Positions 17,059 through 27,017 are shown, counted from the stretch's first letter. The stretch is 64,000 bases of DNA from Lactiplantibacillus brownii (GCF_031085375.1 NZ_JAVCWF010000001.1:1178001-1242000); one strand, 5' to 3'. Numbers and translations: made by a program. The notes: generated by a model from the letters alone, not told the origin.

Positions 17059-17091
17059 TGCGATTCCTCCGATAAAAAATTTTCTTCGATT

Positions 17092-17100
17092 ATTATAGCA
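17092..17100 (-). promoter_or_regulatory. Extended -10 promoter for PAP2 gene
   Basis: TGCTATAAT on the minus strand, 34 nt before the start codon; the -35 region is poor, which an extended -10 tolerates. Confidence 0.55.
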
Positions 17101-17160
17101 TGTTTTATAAATAGATTAATCATTCATAACTAAAATGACCGGTTTGCAGGTCGTTACCCC

Positions 17161-17189
17161 TTGAAAAAGGGACGAGGGTTTGCTAGTAT
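17161..17189 (+). promoter_or_regulatory. Promoter of the leuS T-box transcript
   Basis: TTGAAA, exactly 17 nt, then TAGTAT. Transcription would begin near 17196, just before T-box stem I. Confidence 0.75.
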
Positions 17190-17195
17190 GAGTAT

Positions 17196-17442
17196 CAATA
17201 ACTTACGACTCTGACAAGGACTAGTAGGTCGCGATGTTTTACAGAAACCCCGTGGGTGTTGCAAACGAGGATTCATCGTGACCGAACTCACCTTCGAGTT
17301 TTCCGGCTGAAAGTTTACTTGTAGGCACGGACGTGGTTTCGCGTTAAGAATCTCAAGAGGCCACGCTAGACGTGGAATCATAGGTGGTACCGCGGAACCT
17401 TGTTTCGTCCTATAAGCGCTTTTTGCTTATGGGGCTTTTTTT
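17196..17442 (+). ncRNA. T-box leader of leuS, specifier CTC (Leu)
   Basis: The T-box AGGTGGTACCGCGG is at 17382-17395, the stem I arms GGTCGCGATG/CATCGTGACC surround the distal loop, an AGTA bulge lies on the 5' side and GAACTCA on the 3' side puts the specifier CTC at 17287-17289. A terminator (stem over 17407-17437 and a T tract) follows. Uncharged tRNA-Leu with anticodon GAG should favour read-through. Confidence 0.93.
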
Positions 17443-17444
17443 GT

Positions 17445-17562
17445 AGAGTGTTCGCTAAGCCGGGTTGCTGGTGAGCATTGCCTAGCTAATGACCTAATGC
17501 GGTTTTAGCATTCGGTCATTAGTGTAGCAAGCGGAACTCGCAGGCTTAGCGAACACGTTTCG
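17445..17562 (+). repeat. Structured repeat family B, copy 2
   Basis: About 118 nt. GTGTTCGCTAAGCC pairs with GGCTTAGCGAACAC; inside are GGGTTGCT, GCCTAGCT, an apical stem AATGACC/GGTCATT capped by ATGCGGTTTTAGCAT, GTGTAGCAAGCGGA and CGCA. It sits between the T-box terminator and leuS, so it is part of the read-through leuS message. The stretch from 17563 to 17696 shows no gene. Confidence 0.85.
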
Positions 17563-17696
17563 GCTATCAAGGTAGCAAGCTCAGGCTAAGCGAACATGTT
17601 CAGCGTCCCTCCAAAATCAACCAAACTCAAGCACAAAGGTCGTTCAAGTTAAAGTCGTATTTGCTAGGTTACATAGCAGAAGAAAGGGGCACCACT

Positions 17697-20120
17697 ATGG
17701 CATATAACCATAAAGTCATTGAACACAAATGGCAACATTATTGGAAGGAAAACAAAACTTTCAAAGCTTTAGATCAAACGGACAAGAAAAAATATTACGC
17801 CTTAGATATGTTCCCATATCCATCTGGGCAAGGACTACACGTTGGTCATCCCGAGGGATATACCGCCACAGATATTATGTCACGGATGAAACGGATGCAA
17901 GGGTTTAACGTCCTCCATCCAATGGGTTGGGATGCGTTCGGTTTACCCGCAGAACAATATGCTTTAAAGACAGGGCATAACCCGAAAGATTTCACTGCTA
18001 AAAATATTAAAAACTTTAAGCGACAAATTCGGTCACTTGGTTTTTCATACGACTGGGATCGTGAAGTAAACACCACTGATCCAAGTTACTATAAATGGAC
18101 GCAATGGATCTTTGAACAACTTTACAAAAAAGGCTTAGCTTACGAATCTGAAACGCTCGTTAATTGGGCACCAGATATGATGGGCGGCACCGTGGTCTCT
18201 AACGAAGAAGTTATTGATGGGAAGACGGAACGTGGGGGTTATGATGTTTACCGCGTGCCAATGAAGCAATGGAGTTTGAAAATCACTGCTTATGCGGACC
18301 GGTTAATTGATGACTTAGATGACATTGATTGGCCAGAAAATATCAAAGAACAACAACGTAATTGGATTGGCCGGTCAATTGGTGCCGCTATTCGGTTTAA
18401 GGTTGCTGGTCAAGAAGATAAGTCGATCGAAGTCTTTTCAACCCGTCCAGATACGCTGTATGGTGCCACTTATATGGTCTTAGCACCTGAGCATGACTTA
18501 GTGGACGCCTTAACGACACCAGAACAAGCCGCAGCGATTAAAGCCTATAAAGCTAAGATTGCCAGCAAGTCTGATCTCGAACGGACCGATTTGAATAAAG
18601 ATAAGACCGGGGTCTTCACCGGGAGTTATGGGATTGACCCAGTTAATGGTGAAAAATTACCAATCTGGATTGCCGACTATGTCCTTGCCTCATATGGGAC
18701 CGGGGCCATCATGGCTGTACCGGCACATGATGATCGTGATTATGAATTCGCAAAGAAGTTCGATTTACCAATCAAACCAGTGATTGCTGGTGAGAATGAT
18801 TATGACGCGCAAGCCTATACCGGCGACGGCGAACACATTAATTCTGGTTTGGTAGACGGCTTACAAAAGCAACCAGCCATTGATAAAATGATCGACTGGT
18901 TAGTTGAACATGATTGTGGTGAAAAGAAAGTCAATTACCGGTTACGTGACTGGATCTTCTCACGGCAACGTTATTGGGGCGAACCAATTCCTGTGATCCA
19001 TTGGGAAGATGGCGAAACGACCTTAGTGCCAGAAGACGAATTGCCATTACGCCTGCCTGCCACGAAGAATTTGGAACCTTCTGGGACCGGCGAAAGTCCG
19101 TTAGCCAATATTGATGATTGGGTGAATGTGGTTGATAAAAATGGTCGTAAAGGTAAACGCGAAACCAACACGATGCCACAATGGGCTGGGAGTTCATGGT
19201 ACTTCTTGCGTTACGTTGATCCACATAATCCAGATGCACTTGCAGACTACAAGAAGTTGGAATACTGGTCACCAGTCGACTTATATGTCGGTGGTGCCGA
19301 ACACGCAGTCTTGCATTTGTTGTATGCTCGTTTCTGGCACAAGTTCTTGTACGATATCGGTGCAGTGCCAACCAAAGAACCTTTCCAGAAGTTGGTTAAT
19401 CAAGGGATGATCTTAGGCGACAATCACGAAAAGATGTCGAAGTCGCGTGGTAATGTGGTTAACCCAGATGATATTGTCGAACAATATGGGGCTGACACGC
19501 TCCGGTTGTACGAAATGTTCATGGGACCACTCGAAGCGTCCATTCCTTGGAGTACCGATGGCTTGCATGGTGCCAATAAGTGGATCGAACGGGTTTGGCG
19601 TTTGATTATTGATGAAAATAATCATGTTCGTGATCGGGTCACAACGATTAATGACGGTAAGTTGACGAAAATTTACAACGAAACAGTTAAAAAAGTCAGC
19701 GAAGATTACGAAGCAATGCGCTTTAACATCGCCATCTCACAAATGATGGTTTTCGTGAATGAAGCGTATAAAGTCGACGATCTACCGATTGTCTATATTG
19801 AAGGCTTGGTTAAATTGTTAGCACCAATCACACCACATTTATCCGAGGAACTCTGGTCATTATTAGGCCACGATAAGACCATCACGTATGCAACTTGGCC
19901 AACTTATGATGAATCAAAGCTGGTTGAAGATACGGTTCAAATCGTCTTACAAGTCAATGGTAAAGTGCGTTCACACGCTGAAGTTTCTAAGGACACTACT
20001 AAGGATGAACTTGAAAAGTTAGCGTTAGCTGACGAAAAAGTGCAAGAATTTACGGCTGGTAAAACGGTCCGGAAAGTTATTGCGATTCCTGGTAAATTAG
20101 TTAATATCGTTGCCAATTAA
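17697..20120 (+). CDS. leuS: Leucyl-tRNA synthetase
   Basis: Charges tRNA-Leu. Class I synthetase of 807 aa with the ATP-site motifs [14 protein letters not shown] and [13 protein letters not shown], an inserted editing domain (about residues 220-420, with [18 protein letters not shown]), the zinc-like insertion region and an anticodon-binding C-terminus. The ATG at 17697 follows GAAAGGGG; the longer frame from 17661 has no site. Controlled by the T-box leader. A terminator follows. Confidence 0.97.
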   Translation: MAYNHKVIEHKWQHYWKENKTFKALDQTDKKKYYALDMFPYPSGQGLHVGHPEGYTATDIMSRMKRMQGFNVLHPMGWDAFGLPAEQYALKTGHNPKDFTAKNIKNFKRQIRSLGFSYDWDREVNTTDPSYYKWTQWIFEQLYKKGLAYESETLVNWAPDMMGGTVVSNEEVIDGKTERGGYDVYRVPMKQWSLKITAYADRLIDDLDDIDWPENIKEQQRNWIGRSIGAAIRFKVAGQEDKSIEVFSTRPDTLYGATYMVLAPEHDLVDALTTPEQAAAIKAYKAKIASKSDLERTDLNKDKTGVFTGSYGIDPVNGEKLPIWIADYVLASYGTGAIMAVPAHDDRDYEFAKKFDLPIKPVIAGENDYDAQAYTGDGEHINSGLVDGLQKQPAIDKMIDWLVEHDCGEKKVNYRLRDWIFSRQRYWGEPIPVIHWEDGETTLVPEDELPLRLPATKNLEPSGTGESPLANIDDWVNVVDKNGRKGKRETNTMPQWAGSSWYFLRYVDPHNPDALADYKKLEYWSPVDLYVGGAEHAVLHLLYARFWHKFLYDIGAVPTKEPFQKLVNQGMILGDNHEKMSKSRGNVVNPDDIVEQYGADTLRLYEMFMGPLEASIPWSTDGLHGANKWIERVWRLIIDENNHVRDRVTTINDGKLTKIYNETVKKVSEDYEAMRFNIAISQMMVFVNEAYKVDDLPIVYIEGLVKLLAPITPHLSEELWSLLGHDKTITYATWPTYDESKLVEDTVQIVLQVNGKVRSHAEVSKDTTKDELEKLALADEKVQEFTAGKTVRKVIAIPGKLVNIVAN

Positions 20121-20134
20121 GCGCAATTGATTGG

Positions 20135-20179
20135 AACACCTTGTCATCACGTTATATTGTGATGATAGGGTGTTTTTTT
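20135..20179 (+). terminator. Rho-independent terminator of leuS
   Basis: ACACC(TT)GTCATCAC pairs with GTGATGAT(A)GGGTGT and seven T residues follow. Confidence 0.88.
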
Positions 20180-20240
20180 GAGTGGGGAAGCGTTGGTTGC
20201 TTAAGGTTAGTTTAAACTCACCTAGAAGGTTGAAATTGAA

Positions 20241-20269
20241 TTGCAACTTACCGCTATTTCCTCTAAAAT
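20241..20269 (+). promoter_or_regulatory. Promoter of the flippase-rsuA unit
   Basis: TTGCAA, 17-nt spacer, TAAAAT, ending 35 nt before the start codon. Confidence 0.7.
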
Positions 20270-20304
20270 GGTTAAGATTGAACTAAGAAAGTAGGTACGG
20301 GACA

Positions 20305-21975
20305 ATGTCTGAGGAACCAAAGGCTAAGCAGCCACAGCAGACCCATGTTAATTCTGAAGCGGATGCCCATAAAAAAATGGTGCAAGGTTCCGCTTGGATG
20401 ACGGCTGGGAGTCTATTTTCACGAATTCTGGGAGCTGTTTATATAATTCCCTGGGTCATTTGGCTGGGCAGCCATTCGCAACAGGGGAACGCGCTGTATG
20501 CGAAGGGCTACAATATCTACAGTTTCTTTCTATTAGTGGCGATTGGCGGGATTCCGTCGGCCATTTCGAAACAAATTTCTGAATATAATGCGATTAATGA
20601 ATATGGGGTTGGTCAACGGCTCTTCAAACGGGGGTTATTGTTGACAACGGCTCTCGGTATTCTTAGTGGCTGTATTTTGTGGTTTGGCGCTAAGCCGATT
20701 GGGTTCATTTTCGGTGGCGGCGATCCTAATGTGATTCCCGTTTTACGGGCTTTAGCGATTGCGCTAGTGATTATTCCCTCAATGTCTTTAACCCGTGGCT
20801 TTTTCCAAGGCTATCAGCAGATGGCGCCATCCGCCATTTCACAGTTCGTGGAACAGGTCTTTCGGGTCGTTTATATGTTGGGCGCGACTTACTTTATTAT
20901 GCGTGTCCAAAATGGGGACTGGGTCAACGCCATTACCCAATCGACATTTGCGGCCTTTGTAGGGGCTGCCGCGAGTTTTATGTTACTCGGACTATATTAT
21001 TATCGGCAACGGCCAGAATTAAATCAGTTGGCTGCTCAAAGTGATGACAAATTAGTGATTCCAGTTTGGCAGTTGTTCCGTGACATCATTGTGCAGGCGA
21101 TACCGTTTATCGTGATTGACACGGCGACGACGGTCTTTAACTTATTAGATCAAGCGACCTTCCAACCAATTATGCAGATGACGTTTCATACGAAGATTGC
21201 AGTGATCAATGATTTATACGCCTTGTTCGCGTTCAATGCCAACAAATTGGTCATGATCATTGTTTCGTTAGCTTCGGCGATTGCGGTGACGGTGGTGCCA
21301 CTGTTATCAGAATCGTTGGCGGCACATAATCGGCGTAATATTCGAAAGCAACTAGAAGATGCGTTCACTTTATTCCTATTCATTATGATTCCGGGAGCAC
21401 TCGGCATGGCTGCTGTGGCGCAACCGTTGAATACGTTATTTTATGGTTACAGCAAGGCCGGTACCATGATTCTTGAAATTTCGGCATTTACCGCCATTGT
21501 CTTGGGCTTGTTTACGGTTGCGTCGGCCTTGATGCAAGGCTTGTCCCGTAATCGAGACATTATTCGGTTTTATTTGATTGGTTTAGCAGTGAAGCTAGTG
21601 GTCCAATGGCCATGTATTTACTTCCTGTCAGCGGCGGGGCCATTGGTCGCAACGGCGATTGGGATGCTTGTGGCCAGCATTATGGCATTGTACGATCTGG
21701 AAGTGAACTTTGGCGTCCGTTACGTGCAACTATTGCCAAAAATAAACCGTATTCTGATTTTCTCAATTTTGACTTATATTTCGGCGGCTTTAGTGGTGCA
21801 TGGTTTGAATCTCTTATTAAATGAACAAAGCAAAACTCAGGCGTTTGTGATCGTGATGTTAGCAGTTGCCGTGGGCGGCGCAGTCTATGCTTATTTTGCC
21901 CTCCGTTCACGCTTGGCTGATCTGATGATTGGTGAGCGAGCAGCTGGGTTACGGCGCAAACTTCGGATTAAGTAG
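20305..21975 (+). CDS. MOP-superfamily lipid flippase (MurJ/YtgP-like)
   Basis: Membrane protein of 556 aa with about 14 helices of the MATE/MOP fold, similar to B. subtilis YtgP (MurJ), which moves lipid II across the membrane. Typical words are GSAWMTAGSLFSRILGAVYIIPW at the start (cut here to its core, SLFSRILGAVYIIPW), GGIPSAISKQISEYNA, and TRGFFQGYQQMAPSAISQFVEQ. An N-terminal hydrophilic tail of about 25 residues is common in lactobacilli. The rsuA-type gene begins 7 nt after the stop. A polysaccharide repeat-unit flippase is the alternative, but no glycan genes are nearby. Confidence 0.85.
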   Translation: MSEEPKAKQPQQTHVNSEADAHKKMVQGSAWMTAGSLFSRILGAVYIIPWVIWLGSHSQQGNALYAKGYNIYSFFLLVAIGGIPSAISKQISEYNAINEYGVGQRLFKRGLLLTTALGILSGCILWFGAKPIGFIFGGGDPNVIPVLRALAIALVIIPSMSLTRGFFQGYQQMAPSAISQFVEQVFRVVYMLGATYFIMRVQNGDWVNAITQSTFAAFVGAAASFMLLGLYYYRQRPELNQLAAQSDDKLVIPVWQLFRDIIVQAIPFIVIDTATTVFNLLDQATFQPIMQMTFHTKIAVINDLYALFAFNANKLVMIIVSLASAIAVTVVPLLSESLAAHNRRNIRKQLEDAFTLFLFIMIPGALGMAAVAQPLNTLFYGYSKAGTMILEISAFTAIVLGLFTVASALMQGLSRNRDIIRFYLIGLAVKLVVQWPCIYFLSAAGPLVATAIGMLVASIMALYDLEVNFGVRYVQLLPKINRILIFSILTYISAALVVHGLNLLLNEQSKTQAFVIVMLAVAVGGAVYAYFALRSRLADLMIGERAAGLRRKLRIK

Positions 21976-21982
21976 GTGAATT

Positions 21983-22726
21983 ATGCGAATTGATAAATTT
22001 TTACATGCGATGCGAGTCGGGACGCGGACCCAGGTCCGGCGTTTAATTAAAGACGGCCATATTACCACTAATGGTGAGCCGGTGCTATCCGGTAAGCAAC
22101 AAGTGAATCCCGGCAGCGATACGGTCTTGTTAGATGATCAACAGGTGCGCTATCAACAATATTTTTATTATGTGTTGAACAAGCCAGTGGGGGTTATTAC
22201 GGCGACGACCGATGCGCAAGCAAAAACGGTCTTGGATTTATTTAATACGACGGATTATCGTGACGACTTGTTCCCGGTCGGACGGTTGGATAAAGATACG
22301 GAAGGTGTGCTAGTGATTACGAATGATGGGGCGTTGTCACATGCCTTGTTAGCCCCAGCACATCACGTGACCAAAGTCTATGAAGCCGAAGTGACTGGTG
22401 AGATTACGCCAGCGCAAGTGGCTGGATTTAATGATGGCATCACGTTAAAGGATGGCACCCAATTACAACCGGCGCAAGCTGAAATTGTGGCTTTCCATGA
22501 AATCGAAAACTTTACGACGATCCAAATCAAGATTCATGAAGGCAAGTATCATCAAGTTAAGCGAATGATTGGCACCCTTGGCGAACGAGTTGTTCAATTA
22601 CGTCGGATTTCGTTTGGGTCCTTAACCCTACCGGTAGGGCTTTTAGCCGGTAATTATCGCGCGTTAACCGATGATGAACTGACCGCACTCAAAGCAGATG
22701 CGGATCAAACAATAACTAACGATTAA
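21983..22726 (+). CDS. rsuA: 16S rRNA pseudouridine synthase, RsuA family
   Basis: Isomerises a uridine (U516 in E. coli numbering) of 16S rRNA. An S4 RNA-binding domain occupies residues 1-60 (RIDKFLHAMRVGTRTQVRRL), followed by the catalytic domain with the family motif GRLDKDTEGVLVITNDG, whose first Asp is the catalytic residue, and KVYEAEV. The length of 247 aa is as expected. It is co-transcribed with the flippase, 7 nt apart, an arrangement seen in other Firmicutes (ytgP-ytzG). Confidence 0.9.
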   Translation: MRIDKFLHAMRVGTRTQVRRLIKDGHITTNGEPVLSGKQQVNPGSDTVLLDDQQVRYQQYFYYVLNKPVGVITATTDAQAKTVLDLFNTTDYRDDLFPVGRLDKDTEGVLVITNDGALSHALLAPAHHVTKVYEAEVTGEITPAQVAGFNDGITLKDGTQLQPAQAEIVAFHEIENFTTIQIKIHEGKYHQVKRMIGTLGERVVQLRRISFGSLTLPVGLLAGNYRALTDDELTALKADADQTITND

Positions 22727-22783
22727 ATCAAAAAATCACTTGAAATTAAGCTGAAAAGCTCATTTCAGGTGATTTTTTTGATC
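22727..22783. terminator. Bidirectional terminator between rsuA and nnrD
   Basis: ATCAAAAAATCAC(C)TTGAAA-type left arm pairs with TTTCAGGTGATTTTTTTGAT on the right across an inner AGCT/AGCT stem; T tracts on both strands. Confidence 0.85.
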
Positions 22784-22791
22784 TGGTTGTG

Positions 22792-23619
22792 CTAAGCAAG
22801 ACTAGCGCGGTGCATGTACTTGGGGATTTCAGCGCTGATCTGATGGGGCAAGACGACGTAGCGCGATTGCGCAAGGTCGTCGGCAACTTCACTGTGCAAA
22901 TAAACGGCACTCAAAATAGCGTTGGTGAAATCTGGAAATTGTGCCGCGAAGCCACCAACCATGCCGGCAAGCGTATCACCCATGCCACCGGTCGCCATTG
23001 CTGGCGTCCCGCCGGGGTTAAACCAAACACGGTCATTAGTGTAAACCGTTGTATGATGGGCCTTGACCACGGCAATGGCGTGCAAGTGTTGTTGGGCTTG
23101 GCGATTCGCGGTTGGCGTTTGATCAGCAATTTTTAGCCCACTCAGTCGTTGCCATTCCATTTGATGTGGGGTGACCACAATCTGAGCGTCCGGCAGTGAC
23201 TGCTGACGAGCGGCTAGTAACGTTAGCGCAGAGCCGTCGATAACGAGTCGCTGATGAGCTTGAACGTGAGTCAGCACCGTCGTTAGCAAGTTTGCCGCTA
23301 ACTGGTCCGTGCCCAAGCCTGGGCCAATGATGATGACATCCATCGTTTGTAATAATTGGGTGACATAAGCGGTCTGGCGATAGTCGACGACCATGGCTTC
23401 CGGTAATTGCGCGTGCAGGCTCGTAAAGTTACTCGCATCGGTCGCGACCGTCACGAGTCCGGCGCCGCTGTAGATTGCCGCAGTCGCCGCCATAATGATG
23501 GCACCACCGAAGTTTTGATTCCCGCCGATCAACATGAGCCGCCCGTAAGTGCCCTTATGCGATTCGGCTGGTCGGCGCGTAATCGTTTGATGAACTAATT
23601 CTGTCGTGATTGATTGCAA
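22792..23619 (-). CDS. nnrD: ADP-dependent (S)-NAD(P)H-hydrate dehydratase
   Basis: Repairs hydrated NAD(P)H using ADP. The 275-aa ribokinase-like fold shows RPAESHKGTYGRLMLIGG at the start, IIGPGLGTD, VIDGSAL, VTPHQMEW and the nucleotide loop GMGDTLAGMVGG. The frame is open to 23685, but an extended -10 box (TGGTATACT) lies inside that extra part, so the TTG at 23619, about 24 nt after the predicted transcript start, is preferred. The epimerase partner NnrE is not fused here. Single gene, convergent with rsuA, divergent from pepV. Confidence 0.9.
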   Translation of the reverse strand: MQSITTELVHQTITRRPAESHKGTYGRLMLIGGNQNFGGAIIMAATAAIYSGAGLVTVATDASNFTSLHAQLPEAMVVDYRQTAYVTQLLQTMDVIIIGPGLGTDQLAANLLTTVLTHVQAHQRLVIDGSALTLLAARQQSLPDAQIVVTPHQMEWQRLSGLKIADQTPTANRQAQQHLHAIAVVKAHHTTVYTNDRVWFNPGGTPAMATGGMGDTLAGMVGGFAAQFPDFTNAILSAVYLHSEVADDLAQSRYVVLPHQISAEIPKYMHRASLA

Positions 23620-23649
23620 ATGAAGACCAGCTTTCGATTGTTTTCTTCG

Positions 23650-23658
23650 AGTATACCA
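23650..23658 (-). promoter_or_regulatory. Extended -10 promoter of nnrD
   Basis: TGGTATACT on the minus strand. It places the transcript start near 23643 and rules out the longer reading frame as translated from this message. Confidence 0.55.
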
Positions 23659-23745
23659 TGATTGTTTGAGAGCGGTTGCTTCCAATTATTAACTTATGGA
23701 AACCTATGCTAAAATTAAGCTATAAACGATTGGGAGGAATCACAC

Positions 23746-25149
23746 ATGACAATTGATTGGCAAGCAGAAGCCGCAAAACACCAAGCGGACTATCTAGCTG
23801 ATTTAACGACAATGTTACGAGTACCAAGTTTTCGCGATGACAGTCAGGCAACTGCGGATGCGCCACTAGGACCAGGACCCAAACAAGCCTTGACAACCTT
23901 TTTAGCGATTGCTGAACGGGACGGCTTTAAAACTAAAAACATCGACAATTTGGTTGGTTATGCGGAATACGGTGAAGGTGATGAAACGTTAGCCGTTTTG
24001 GCACACGTTGATGAAATGCCCGCAGGAAACGGTTGGGATACCGATCCGTTTGAACCAACTATGAAGGATGGCAAACTCTATGCGCGTGGGGCTTCAGATG
24101 ACAAAGGCCCTGGTATGGCGGCTTATTACGGCTTGAAAATGGTTAAAGAACTCGGCTTGAAATTAAATAAGAAAGTTCGGTTCATCGTTGGGACGGATGA
24201 AGAAAGCAATTGGACGGGCATGAAGCGTTACTTTGAAGTAGAACCCGCCCCTACGTTAGGCTTTTCACCAGATGCGGAGTTCCCATTGATCAATGGTGAA
24301 AAAGGAAATGTCAGTCTACAAGTGAAATTTGGAAAGCAAGCGCAAGGCGACTATGTCTTGACTACATTTGATTCCGGCTTGCGGGAGAACATGGTGCCAC
24401 GCGAGGCCACGGCCACATTGACGGTGCCAGATCCTGAAAAAGTTAGCGCTGATTTTACTGCTTTCTTGGCGGCTCAACCGGTGACTGGTACGGTCAGTGA
24501 CCAAACTGCGACAGGTTTGACGTTGGCAGTTGTCGGTAAAGCGGCACATGGGATGGAACCGCGCAACGGGATTAATGCCGGAACTTATTTGGCTACTTTC
24601 TTGAATCAATACGCGTTTGCGGCGGATGCCAAGGCGTTCCTAACCTTTATTGCCACGAAGTTGCATGATGATTCTCGGGTTAAGCAACTTGGTTTAGCTT
24701 ATAAGGACGATGTGATGGGCGATTTGACTATGAATGTCGGGCTATTACATTTTGACCAACAAGCTGGTGGGGCGTTGACCTTGAACTTCCGCTATCCTAA
24801 AGGCATCGAACCAGCTGATTTGACCAATGGGGTGACGACACAACTACCCGCTGGTGCAACGGTTAGTCAGGGCGACTTCATGGTGCCACACTACGTTGAT
24901 CCTGATGATCCAATTGTGAAGGACTTAATGGCTGTTTATCGCCGTCAAACTGGTGATGAAGCCTCACAACCAGAAATTGTCGGCGGTGGGACGTATGGTC
25001 GGATGATGAAACGCGGCGTGGCGTTTGGCGCCTTGTTCCCACACACGGCAGATACCATGCACCAAGCCAATGAATTTCAACCAGTGGCTGATTTAATGGC
25101 GGCCATGGCGATTTATGGTGAATCCATTGCCGTTCTCGCTACGGAATAG
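23746..25149 (+). CDS. pepV: Dipeptidase PepV (M20 family, dizinc)
   Basis: Cytosolic dipeptidase that cleaves X-Xaa dipeptides and supplies amino acids from imported peptides. Zinc-site motifs are LAHVDEMPAG (H and D), GASDDKGPGMAAYYGLK, the catalytic TDEESNW, SPDAEFPLINGEKG and the last histidine in FGALFPHTADTMHQ. The length of 467 aa equals the lactobacillar PepV. GGGAGGA lies before the ATG and an extended -10 (TGCTAAAAT, 23707-23715) lies upstream. Confidence 0.95.
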   Translation: MTIDWQAEAAKHQADYLADLTTMLRVPSFRDDSQATADAPLGPGPKQALTTFLAIAERDGFKTKNIDNLVGYAEYGEGDETLAVLAHVDEMPAGNGWDTDPFEPTMKDGKLYARGASDDKGPGMAAYYGLKMVKELGLKLNKKVRFIVGTDEESNWTGMKRYFEVEPAPTLGFSPDAEFPLINGEKGNVSLQVKFGKQAQGDYVLTTFDSGLRENMVPREATATLTVPDPEKVSADFTAFLAAQPVTGTVSDQTATGLTLAVVGKAAHGMEPRNGINAGTYLATFLNQYAFAADAKAFLTFIATKLHDDSRVKQLGLAYKDDVMGDLTMNVGLLHFDQQAGGALTLNFRYPKGIEPADLTNGVTTQLPAGATVSQGDFMVPHYVDPDDPIVKDLMAVYRRQTGDEASQPEIVGGGTYGRMMKRGVAFGALFPHTADTMHQANEFQPVADLMAAMAIYGESIAVLATE

Positions 25150-25188
25150 ACACGACTCGTAAGATCATTTAAAAGGGGGATGCTGATC

Positions 25189-25695
25189 ATGACCGGCTAT
25201 CAAAAGATACTCGTGGGTATTGATACGTCGCCGCAATCGCAACTGGCTTTAGCACGTGCCATCGCGCTTGCCAGTCAAATGAAGGCCACATTAGATATTG
25301 TGACGATCATTAATACGGAAAAGTTTATTGGGATTACGCAAGGGCCGATGGGATTTGGTGCGGCCACACCGCAAGTGCTAGATGAACTAACGGGCAAACT
25401 CAAAGCTAATTTAGTGCGAGCACGGCACACTGCAGTGGCTGCGGGAGTGCCAGATGTGCAAGTTCATTTGCATTCGGGCAACTCCAAAACCTTGTTAGCC
25501 ACGACTTTGCCAACGCGTTATGGGACCGAGTTGATCGTCTTGGGCGCGACTGGTCTAAATGCGGTTTCACGGTTTCTGATTGGGTCAAATGCAGCCTATG
25601 TCACTCGTAATGCCCCTTGTGACGTTTTGGTTGTGCGGACAGATCAGCAACATCAACCTGTTAAACATGGGACACGGTTAACGCGCCGCCTTTAA
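25189..25695 (+). CDS. Universal stress protein, ATP-binding UspA type
   Basis: A 168-aa single-domain Usp. It begins YQKILVGIDTSPQSQLALARA and ends with the ATP-binding loop GATGLNAVSRFLIGSNA (pattern G-2x-G-9x-G-S) then APCDVLVVR, so nucleotide binding is expected. An ATG at 25180 touches the ribosome site AAAAGGGGG; the ATG at 25189 has normal 9-nt spacing. It follows pepV by 39 nt without an obvious terminator, so it may share its transcript. The terminal 15 residues are basic and variable. Confidence 0.9.
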   Translation: MTGYQKILVGIDTSPQSQLALARAIALASQMKATLDIVTIINTEKFIGITQGPMGFGAATPQVLDELTGKLKANLVRARHTAVAAGVPDVQVHLHSGNSKTLLATTLPTRYGTELIVLGATGLNAVSRFLIGSNAAYVTRNAPCDVLVVRTDQQHQPVKHGTRLTRRL

Positions 25696-25710
25696 AATGA
25701 AAATAAGATT

Positions 25711-25752
25711 GAAAGCCTGCTTGACAGTAAAATGTTGAGTAGGCTTTAATTT
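25711..25752 (+). terminator. Terminator after the usp gene
   Basis: AAAGCCTGCT pairs with AGTAGGCTTT, with TAATTTTT after it. The following 150 nt before the ABC operon hold a GTGATT/AATCAC inverted repeat (25855-25876) of unknown role. Confidence 0.75.
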
Positions 25753-25907
25753 TTGGCTAAAAACGGTTTATGAACACAACTTTTTACGCAAGCCATACAT
25801 AAACTTTACAGCAAGTCGACACGATTGAAACGTTCATCTGGCATGATTTAGGAAGTGATTAATTAGTTTAAATCACGAATAAATTTGTTTAAGGGAGCAG
25901 GACAGAC

Positions 25908-27017
25908 ATGGGAATCGAATTGAAAGGCATCACTAAGACTTATGATCGTGGCGATAAGCCAGTATTGAGTGAGGTCAATGCCGAAGTTCAAGATGGCGAA
26001 TTATTCGTTATCGTTGGGCCGTCTGGTTGTGGAAAGAGTACGTTATTGCGGATGGTTGCGGGGATCATTCCAATTTCTGATGGGATCTTAAAAATTAATG
26101 GTCAAGTCATGAACAGTGTCCCACCGAAGGACCGAAATTTATCGATGGTCTTCCAAAGCTATGCCCTATATCCATTTTTGAGTGTGGCAGATAACGTGGC
26201 GTTTGGGTTAAAAGCACGTAAAATGGCTGCCGCAGAGATTACGCAACGGGTAGATGACGCGTTAAAGATGGTCAACTTAACCAAGTATCGTGATCGCAAA
26301 CCGCGTGAACTTTCCGGTGGTCAACGACAACGGGTCGCTTTAGCACGGGCAATTGCCAGTGATTCTAAAATCTGCTTGATGGATGAACCTCTGTCTAACT
26401 TAGACGCACAATTACGTGTTCGGATGCGTTCTGAAATTCGTGAATTACAACGTAAATTAGGCTTAACTTTGATTTATGTAACGCATGATCAAACTGAAGC
26501 GATGACGATGGCGGATCATGTGATGGTGTTGCATGACCAACACGTTCAACAAATTGATTCACCATTAGGGATTTATAATCATCCAGCGAATCATTTTGTG
26601 GCTCAATTCTTCGGTACGCCACAAATCAACTTGCTCACTGCAACGACTAGTGGTAAAGGGACGTCACATCAATTGATTGTTGACGAACAGTTACAAGTTG
26701 AATTGGATGCGCCGATTGCGGCTGGTACGTATACGGTTGGGATTCGACCAAATCAACTCGGCATGAAAACTGTCGCTGCTAACAATGGTAATGCGACGGT
26801 CATCAATGTTGAAGCACTTGGAGACCAAACGATCATTGAAGCCGTTATGGATAATGATGTTGAAGTTCGCATCGTTAAAGATGGTCAGGTCAAAATTGCG
26901 TTAGATCAACGCGTCGCTGTTACTGCGCTGGGACCAGCATTTGTTTTTGATGATAATGAAAGCTTAATTGCGGAACAAGGAGGCGTTAATCATGATCGAA
27001 TCGTTGCCGTCAACTAA
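25908..27017 (+). CDS. ugpC: ABC transporter ATPase, UgpC/MsmK type
   Basis: Energises import of glycerol-3-phosphate esters or sugars. Walker A is GPSGCGKST, the signature LSGGQRQRVALARA, Walker B CLMDEPLSNLDA and the H-loop VTHDQTEAM; residues after about 235 form the OB-fold regulatory domain of the CUT1 family. Length 369 aa. It is the first gene of a five-gene unit and overlaps the next gene by 26 nt. The glycerophosphodiesterase at the end favours a ugp-type role over sugar uptake. Confidence 0.9.
   Translation: MGIELKGITKTYDRGDKPVLSEVNAEVQDGELFVIVGPSGCGKSTLLRMVAGIIPISDGILKINGQVMNSVPPKDRNLSMVFQSYALYPFLSVADNVAFGLKARKMAAAEITQRVDDALKMVNLTKYRDRKPRELSGGQRQRVALARAIASDSKICLMDEPLSNLDAQLRVRMRSEIRELQRKLGLTLIYVTHDQTEAMTMADHVMVLHDQHVQQIDSPLGIYNHPANHFVAQFFGTPQINLLTATTSGKGTSHQLIVDEQLQVELDAPIAAGTYTVGIRPNQLGMKTVAANNGNATVINVEALGDQTIIEAVMDNDVEVRIVKDGQVKIALDQRVAVTALGPAFVFDDNESLIAEQGGVNHDRIVAVN

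Noticed and set aside
25820..25845. Possible CcpA (cre) site before the ugp operon
   Set aside because: Only the ACG core fits; the outer positions of the consensus do not match.
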